From Miscanthus floridulus (taxonomy: Eukaryota; Streptophyta; Magnoliopsida; Poales; Poaceae): a stretch of 64,000 bases of DNA. Made by a program: the position numbers and the translations under genes. The notes under the pieces were generated by a model. The model ran no database searches. It was not told where the DNA came from and worked only from the letters and a program-made list of their open reading frames with translations. Of the stretch, positions 57,274-64,000 are shown piece after piece (within the stretch, counting starts at the first letter, position 1; every line of letters starts with the position of its first letter). The DNA is taken from assembly GCF_019320115.1 (NCBI RefSeq), contig NC_089584.1, positions 101,852,320-101,916,319 of the forward strand, in the 5' to 3' direction.

Positions 57274-58735
57274 TTAATGGACTAAATACGATAAATATAA
57301 AATAATAAAAACAACCAATAGTGGCACCTCACTAATCTGCCGATGGCAAGTGTGTGAATTGTGGCCTAGTCTACCGCACTTGTCACACTCGTACTGCTCG
57401 GGGTCAGTAAGAAATGGGGTTCCTCTCCCACACCTAGTTCTTCTGGGTATCTGATCTATAACCATCCTATGCCTTGTCCTCTTCCTAGATCCATGCTTGT
57501 TCCAATGGTAAGATGGATTTGCAATGTACTTTGGCCCGTCATATGAAGACCACTCTCTAGGGTCCTAGAAAGGCACAAAGTAGGGGCTCCATGTGTGCAC
57601 AAGCATGTCAACACTGAACTCGTGAGGTATCTTGCTCTTGATATTATAGTTGTGATGCCTAGCTGCTGCCACCAAATGAGAACATAGAAAGTGGTACTGC
57701 CTTGGTTTACCACAAGTGCTTGTGAAATCTTGGAGGACTACCACATGCATCCTTGACTGTCGAACCTCACTATTGGACGTTGTACCACCCCTATGGTTGA
57801 CCTGATAAGTCCCTGTGGCATGGTCAAAACATGTAAGCTCATGTGTGCCAACCCTTTTATTTGCCTTCTCTAGGTGTGCCTTTGGTTTTGGAGCCCATAT
57901 ATCTCCATCACTCCACACCTTCATTGCATGGGCGTGTCTATCATTAAACCAGGCAACAAGCTTGTAGAAGGTGAATTGAACGATTACATTCACGGGCATA
58001 CCACGTATCCCCAACAACAACTTATTTAATGACTCTACCATGTTGCTACACTGAAACTCATACCTCTATCCACCGGCGTCATGAGCTCTTGTCTAATTCT
58101 CCAAATCCCTCATCAAACCTATGAGCCATTATCTATCTTCTGCATTTAATGCGGTTCTAACCTGCTCCAACTTTTTCTAAAAGTACTTGTCCTCAAGCTA
58201 TCGAGTAGCCTCCTAAAATAGAACAAAGTTATCCTTCACACCATCCTTTTGGAGTAGATTCTTGGCAAGGTGCCAAGTACACCAATGATGGTGCAAAGGT
58301 GCATACCCCTCTATCTGCTCTTGCATGACATTAAGTATGCCCTGGTGCCTATTAGATATGACGCCAACCTCCCTGCTAGGCCCAACCATATGTATTCGGA
58401 CTAGCCTCAAGAACCATCCCCAACTATCATTGTTCTTCTTAACCAAAGTAAATGCCAAAGGAACCAACTTGTTGTTTGTGTCATAGGATATGGCTATAAA
58501 AAGTGTGCCCTGGTATTTGCCAATCAAGAACGTACCATCAATGGAGAAGATAGGATGACAGTGCCTAAAGGCCTCAACACACTAAGGGAAGCACCAGAAA
58601 GCATAGAAAAATATCTACCTCCCATCCTTCCATGCATTTGGTTTTTGGATGTACTCATAATGCATGCCTAGATTCACCACTTTGATTGCATTGAAAAGTA
58701 CTGACAGCTATTGATACCCATCCTCTCAGTCCCCA
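57274..58735 (-). pseudogene. MULE (MuDR-type) transposase, N-terminally truncated
   Basis: Visible blocks in order are FFYAFWCFP...CHPIFSIDGTFL (58.6 kb), GKYQGTLFIAISYDTNNKLV and SWGWFLRLVRIHMVGPSR (58213-58527, MULE catalytic domain), then WCTWHLAKNLL. After a degraded stretch come ESLNKLLLGIRGMPVN, FTFYKLVAWFNDRHAHAMKV and a SWIM finger CGKPRQYHFLCSHLVAAARH (57565-58041). A CCHC knuckle, YECDKCGRLGHNSHTC, follows at about 57350-57400. It would bind the TIRs and mobilise MULEs. The N-terminal FAR1/MuDR part is lost at the Tat LTR boundary and several stops are present. Confidence 0.85.
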
Positions 58736-60406
58736 TGTCGGTGTAGAAAGTGACCAACACATAAATATTTGTAGTTTTGTTATACATTGTGATTGGATGT
58801 GGCCTAGCACTCAATGACATAGGGTTTATACTGGTTCAGGCAATGTGCCCTATATCTAGTTTGAGTCGATCGGTGACTTTATTCCTGAGCCTAGGTGCTC
58901 AAAGTTTGTTGCGGGGTTACAAATGGAAGGGAGAAAGATGGGGGGTGCAAGAGGTCTGGTTGGACTCTGGACCAAAGGGACAAGAGCGATAGGAGCTCCT
59001 ACGTGCGCTAAGTATTCGAGCGAGTGCTCTGTATTTTGAGGTTGATCGTCAATGTGTCCTTAGAGTTGTCATTAATGGATTGAGCGTCTCTGAGTCCTCT
59101 TCATTGGGAGAGAGCGCGTCCCCTTTTATAGATGAAGGGGACGACCTTTACAAGTGAGAGAGAGTACGTATGGTACTAAGTCTTGTTGCCCACACCATTG
59201 GGTACAAGATAATTATAGGCGCCCATAACACTATTATTGTTAGGTGCATGTGGGAGGTTCCATCGTTTTCTTCTGGTATGGTGGATGTCAGCACCTACCA
59301 TACCGTTGATGCCTGTAGGCATGTGGGAGGTTCTGTCGTCTACTTCTGGTATGGGAGTTGAAGGTGCCCACAACACTGTAGGGCAAACGTCGATGCCCAC
59401 AATACTACCAGGGCTCTAACATGCCTGGAATGTGGCAGGGCACCCTTCTGACATGTCCTGTTGGTACTGTGCTGTAGGTGTATAGGGTATGATCCTTAGT
59501 ATTATGGTTGACTTGAGCACCCTGCCTTTACTTGCTCTGCTCATTTCCTGGGTCCTCACCGAGTGGGCGTTCCTAGTTGGTTGGTCCTAGTTGGCTCTGA
59601 CTGCCCCAGACGAAGAAGAGCTATAAGCAGAGGTTCGGTGCATCCCTGGTTAGAGACGTAGGTCAGAGTCAGAAGCAGCGTTGGCCAGGCCTTTTGGTTG
59701 GAGAAGCAGGCTAGAGTCAGAAGCGAGTGTTGCTCTGCCTGGCCAAGCCTTTCGGTTAGAGAGGCTGGCCGGAGTTGGAAGCAAGCATCGTTCCTCTTTG
59801 GCTAGGCCTTCTGGTCGAAGATTGGATCACCCTTTTGGCCTATCGTTAGGTTTTTGGGCCAGCCTAGGAGTTGCACGTCATTCGCAACATCGTCTGCTAG
59901 GCCAAGCTTTTGTTGAGAAGCAAGTCCATGAGGGACCATGGGTTTATGAACCCAACTAGAGCCCCCAAGCCCTTGGGCGATTCGAGTAGAATCGTCTGGG
60001 GGATTTTGGTTTTGACAGCGAGTGTGCGCGAGCGCACCCGTGGGTGTAGCCCCTGAGCCCTCGGTCGATTTGGTAGAATCACCTAGGGGTTTTGGTCTTA
60101 ACAGCTAGTGCACACGAGCGCACCCGCGGGTGTAGCCCCCGAGCCCCTAGGTGATTCGATAGATTCTCCTGGGGGGTTTGTCAGCGGGTGTGAGTGTGGG
60201 CACCTTGGTGGGTGCAACCTCTTTTTTTAGTTTGTGATCCATCATTTCTAGGAGCGTGATCCAAGGTGTTTTGGTCATAGTCGAGGGACTGGGTGAGATG
60301 GAGTCATCAACCAGGGCATCAGGCGTGCCAAGGGTTTGGGTGAGTCGGAGTCACGGATCCAGGGATCGGGTGACCCAGGCGTCGGGCGCAGCCAAGGCAG
60401 GCGAGT
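58736..60406 (+). repeat. Tat-type LTR inserted in MULE, cut by a Gypsy copy
   Basis: Starts TGTCGGTGTAGAAAG at 58736 and shares 'gggtttatactggttcaggca' with the LTR at 31609. TATA-like 'ccttttatag' lies near 59110. It ends abruptly at 60406 where the second chromodomain Gypsy LTR starts. Two internal tandem repeat fields are present (59670-59830 and 59960-60185). The orientation of its parent element cannot be decided from this end alone. Confidence 0.6.
59670..60185. repeat. Two tandem repeat fields in LTR
   Basis: Field 1 (59670-59830): about three copies of a 55-65-bp unit, 'ggccaggcctt(t)t(g)ggtt(g)gagaagc(a)ggc...agtcagaagc'. Field 2 (59960-60185): about three copies of a unit of about 105 bp with 'gtgtagcccc(c/t)gagccc' followed by 'attcga(t/g)aga(t)tc...ctggggg(g)ttt'. 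Both are imperfect. Confidence 0.7.
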
Positions 60407-63400
60407 GTAACACCCTCAGTGTTACATTGTACTATTTTTGCTAAAATACTGTATTAGCATCATACTTGTCTGTGGATGTGTGTAATATACTAATGTACAT
60501 AACTTGGAAACGTTTATCAGAAACACAAAATAAATGTTATATTTTATGTTGCTTTACATCATTAGTATTCTAAGTTAATTTTTATCCGATAAAAATGCGG
60601 TGGAACATTTATGCAAACTTTAATAAAGTTTGTAGTACATGCTTCATAGTCGATGATGGAATGTGTGCAGTCAAGGATGAGGTTTGCTAGCTAGTATATC
60701 AAGTAGGTAGGAATTGGGAGGTGACGCAAAACCGTTCGAAGTTTAAGTCGTTTCGTGAAGTTTGAAAACGGGTCGATGAAGCCATGTTTGGTAAGCTTTG
60801 TAGAGCGACCGGATTAAGGAGTGGTGCGATGTTGTGCCATAGGTTGATAGCTCTATGTAGCCACTGGAGTATTAAAGAAGTGATTTGGCGTTTGGACCTT
60901 CAGGTAGAGTTTTGCGACCGCTTTAATAACCGTGCACGTCACCTATTTTGGACAAAGCCTACACTGACCGCGGTCACCACTGCTGCTCGGCTTGGCATCG
61001 CTGCTGGCTTGCCCCAGTGCATGCTGAGGCATTGGCCGTGTCCTCACCGCCATCCTATGCTAGCACGTCATGCGCTTGATTCCGGCGCTGCTGCCTTGGT
61101 TGCCTGCTGCCACGCGCTGGCGCGCGGTTCACATCGTCATGGCTGACGCGCTGCGTTTGGGCTCTAGTGGCTCTACCTTGCCATCGCGTCGCACGGTACT
61201 CTAGTCGCGCCACACGCCACCCATTGCTGCGCCCAGCACTAGTCCCATTGACTTGCCGTGGCTGCACGCGCATGGGACGAGCGCCTGCTCCACCATCGCT
61301 TCGGCGTCATGTTGCGCTAGTGCTTCCTTTATCCGGCGTCGTCCGCTGTGCCGCATCACCGAGCTTCATCGGCTTGCGGGTTCAGTTGTGCGGATAGCTG
61401 CCTAGAGCATGCCTCATTGTTCCCATCATTTAGTGCACAAGTATGTTGCATTGATGACCATGGCTGTGCCAAGCCATGCCGCACTAGAAACCCTATCTTC
61501 ACTGTCGCCTTGGCCGGCGGGACCCCCCTTCCTTCAACATGCCGTGACCATAGCACTATAATCAAATTGATCACATCCTCAACTCCGCTGGGTAGCTGGC
61601 CACACAATCGTCCCCACCTCGCTGCGCATACCGACGCATAGAGCCTCAATTTGAAATCGTCGCTCCACCGGGTCCATAAGACCGGGGTGGCCTGCGCCAT
61701 CGGCAAGCCGCGTAACCAAGGCCTACTGCTTCAATTCATTGCACTACTAGCCTCTCCTCCAGTTGTTTATCACCCTGCTCACCACGGTCGAGGCTCTACC
61801 ACCGTAGAGCATTCCTTGACGTGGCCGTGCCATTGCCTTGCGTCGCCGCATGCTCTCGGGCGCACGTGGCTAGTTCAGTTCGGGCCATCTCTGAACAAAC
61901 CACCGCATCATAGGGTTCCTTGGTGAGTTGCTGGAGCTCACTAGCTACCTATTTTACCCTAGCCTTACTGACGTTCACCGAAACGGCACCGCCGCAACTG
62001 TAGGACCTCCGCTGCTGTGGTTGGACCGCACTACTGCAGCCTGGGTCGCGTTTTCTTCACCCGGCACTTCATGTTCGCTCCTAGGTAAGGGTTGGCTCGG
62101 TCGTTGGGGTGGGGAAGGCCTGCTGTGGCCGGCGTAGGCCGCCGGTGCCAGCGCCGGACCACGCGCGAGTGTTGGGAATGTCGCTGATGTAAAGGTAGAT
62201 ATTTTGAGGGCGTAGCTATAAAACCGTAGACTATAGGAATAGTGCCTTAGAGCTCGGAGGGAATACAGAGAAGTTCGGGGGTGTTCCTGCATTTTTGCCG
62301 TCGCACGCGGATCCTTCCCTCCATGGGTTGTCGTCCGGTTGGGCCGCGCTGCGCTGACTCACACGTCGCGCCGTTGTGGGCCGAGCCGCGTGTGTTGGGC
62401 CGCGGGTTAGAAATTGTTTTCCTCAATTTCCAGTAAAGTAGAAATGCTTATTCAATTTAGTTTTCAAGATGAACTTAGATAATTTATAGTAAATTGTGTA
62501 GTGGTCCAAAAATAGTGAGACTAATTTTGTTAGGTTTGCAAAAATACCATCTACTTGTTAGTACAGTTAGACTGCAGTTAGCTATGGCAAGTATTGGGTC
62601 ATAAATTCAAAACTAGAGAGCTAATATTATGTAGATTAATATTTGTAAGAATATTTGTGGACAATTGGTGATAGCTATAGACATAAAAATTTTACAGTAG
62701 GTTCCCTAGGTCATTATGTACTTGCTATAAATTTTGCAGCCTTAGAATGAGTTGTTAGATAGAGTAGCTATTACCCTTGCTTTATCGTATATAGCGTAAA
62801 ATTAGCATTAGGGGTAAGAACACCTGTAGTTGCTATAGTAGTAACGAATGTCATATTTCAAACTTAGCGGTAACAATAGATAGCTTAGCACCATGGTCGC
62901 TATCACTAGCTTAGTAGTTAAATTGACATACTTTTATTTTAAGAGTTGCTGTTGTCATATCATTAAGCATGGCATCCTCATTTCATGTAGATCACGAGCT
63001 GGTAGAATTCGTGCCCATCGATGAATAGGAGTACGACGAGGTGATTGAGGAGTACAAGGAGGAGATCCTCATGTAGAAGGGAGCCTCGAAGCCTGCTGGT
63101 ACTGACCTTGCTGACCTATCGCCTGCCCAAGGCAAGCCTCGGTGCATAACCCCTATTTTAAATAATCACTGAATATATATCTGTGATGCGCATTTAAGTT
63201 ACAGTCATTTTATGGAAACTACATGCATAAATATATCTACCCATGAGTTCTACTAGTACAGGTCGAGTAGCTACTATGCTTAGGATATTGGTAGCATGAG
63301 TAACCTATCGTTACTCACAAATAGGTAATAAAATATGATCACTCATGATAAAATGGTAAAGGTAACTAGTGACCGGGTAGGGGTATGGTTTGGGTATTGG

Positions 63401-64000
63401 TGTTTGTAAGGGGTTGTGTCATACGACCAACAGGGCATAGCTCGATTATATTTTTTCCCTGTCTATGTCGATTAAGGACCGGTCGTTGCATATGACTCTA
63501 GGTAAGTCATAGATTTATTGTCCCGAGCACATACTTAGGTATGGGCGCAGGGAAGACTTGTTGCTCTCTTATCGTGGATCTGGCTCTTTTCAGACCGACT
63601 GATTAGAGGCGGAGATGGTGGAGGTCCTTGCACCGCACTGAGTCCAAGACTCAGGAGTGGGGGCTGGGAGTCCAAGTTTGGACAGGGATCTGGACACCCG
63701 AGACAGGAGAGTGATGGGTTAGTCCTAGTTGTGCCTGGGGTACAAGCAGGGCATGTGTTTTCGAGGCACCCAGCTGGGCACATTGATTCACGAATCATCA
63801 AAAAATCCGATACGGCTTGTCTGCGGTTTAGCACCATAGTAAGAACTGAAAGTTGAAAGGAGAAGAAATGGAACTTATTGCTCAACCCTTGCTTGAAAGT
63901 AGAACAGATGCTTATATAGATTGACTAGATGATAACTTAATATGGCTAATAATGATACATAAATAAGGACTCACTATTAGTATTGCTTTCTGCCAAAAAG
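60407..64000 (+). mobile_element. Second copy of chromodomain Gypsy family: 5' portion of LTR
   Basis: Begins TGTAACACCCTCAGTGTTACA, identical in form to the LTR start at 12034 and 23100 on the opposite strand. It continues with homologous sequence, including the 151-bp module (62991-63141) and the MELIAQPLLE stretch (about 63867). It runs past the window end without reaching an LTR terminus or PBS, so the LTR is longer than 3.6 kb. It could be an intact element, a solo LTR or a 3' LTR. Confidence 0.8.
62991..63141 (+). other. 151-bp exon-like module in LTR (copy 2)
   Basis: Preceded by 'tttcatgtag' (AG) and followed by 'CTCG|GTGCATAAC' (GT). The length is identical to the copy at 18435-18585 and the frame is the same: HELVEFVPIDE, EYDEVIEEYKEEILM and PAQGKP. 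Here two codons are TAG, where GAG/CAG-type codons stand in the other copy, so this copy is decayed. Confidence 0.5.

Larger units (their letters stand above)
49081..58735 (-). mobile_element. Large multi-gene MULE (transposase + PMD + GRF-like), nested
   Basis: The minus strand carries a MuDR-type transposase with SWIM finger and zinc knuckle (58735-57274), then a plant mobile domain protein (57260-52165, split by a solo LTR). Zinc-finger reading frames occur near the far end (minus about 51.3-51.0 kb; plus 49.65-50.33 kb). The low-coordinate end is rich in GGCGCCGAG motifs (49130-49320), a feature of some MULE termini. The high end is cut by a Tat LTR at 58736, so the second TIR and the transposase N-terminus are not seen. 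All frames have stops, so it is dead. Confidence 0.72.

Noticed and set aside
58736..60406. Treating this segment as the lost MULE terminus
   Set aside because: It starts with the same TGTCGGTG terminus and shares internal sequence with the Tat-type LTR at 31609, so it is an inserted LTR rather than a TIR.
1..64000. CRISPR arrays, tRNA or rRNA genes, prokaryotic operons
   Set aside because: No regularly spaced identical repeats of CRISPR form, no cloverleaf-type tRNA or rRNA sequence noticed by eye, and the gene structure is eukaryotic.

Overview
This is nuclear DNA from a grass. It has intron-containing plant genes with GT-AG splice sites, abundant MITEs, and heavily nested Ty3/Gypsy and Mutator-like elements. 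The mix of element types suggests a panicoid grass of the sorghum/sugarcane/maize group, but that placement is inference. I see two convincing host genes in 64 kb. The rest is transposable-element DNA, captured gene debris and AT-rich intergenic sequence.

Layout. (1) 1-4.4 kb: MITE remnants, a GC-rich unassigned block with two short GC palindromes, and a larger MITE. (2) About 4.5-9.5 kb, + strand: a complete CHY-type/CTCHY/RING zinc-finger E3 ubiquitin ligase gene (RZFP34/CHYR1/MIEL1 family) with ten coding exons. (3) 9.81-23.10 kb: a degenerate chromodomain-bearing Ty3/Gypsy element (Tekay/Del-like) on the minus strand. Its 3' LTR is truncated about 0.3 kb past the gene end, and its 5' LTR is interrupted by a 2.4-kb solo LTR. 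(4) 23.10 to about 35.05 kb: a gutted Tat-type Gypsy element. It retains a plus-strand (antisense) 'gypsy-type transposase' ORF, a degenerate repeat field, the integrase C-terminus, a PBS-like site and an LTR. A second solo LTR of the same family as above and a small MITE sit inside it. (5) 35.9-37.9 kb, minus strand: an FCS-like zinc-finger (FLZ, DUF581) gene. (6) 38-43 kb: MITE-rich intergenic DNA. (7) 43.18-45.20 kb: a Pack-MULE with about 203-bp TIRs and a perfect 9-bp target duplication, carrying rearranged fragments of what looks like a PWWP-domain protein gene. (8) 45.2-46.9 kb: a possible LINE-type remnant. (9) 47.1-47.9 kb: more MITEs. (10) About 49.1-58.7 kb: a large MULE with decayed transposase, plant-mobile-domain (PMD) and GRF-like zinc-finger reading frames, interrupted by a third solo LTR. 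(11) 58.74-60.41 kb: a Tat-type LTR inserted in the MULE. (12) 60.41-64.0 kb: the LTR of a second copy of the chromodomain Gypsy family, running off the window.

The two host genes both look regulatory (a ubiquitin ligase and an FLZ adaptor of SnRK1-type signalling), but nothing in the window links them functionally. The most noteworthy items are the Pack-MULE, a 151-bp exon-like module with conserved splice-site positions inside two LTR copies of the chromodomain Gypsy family, and the multi-gene PMD-type MULE. Element boundaries were read by eye. TSDs and TIRs were found by direct base comparison within the window, and family names rest on recognised protein motifs.
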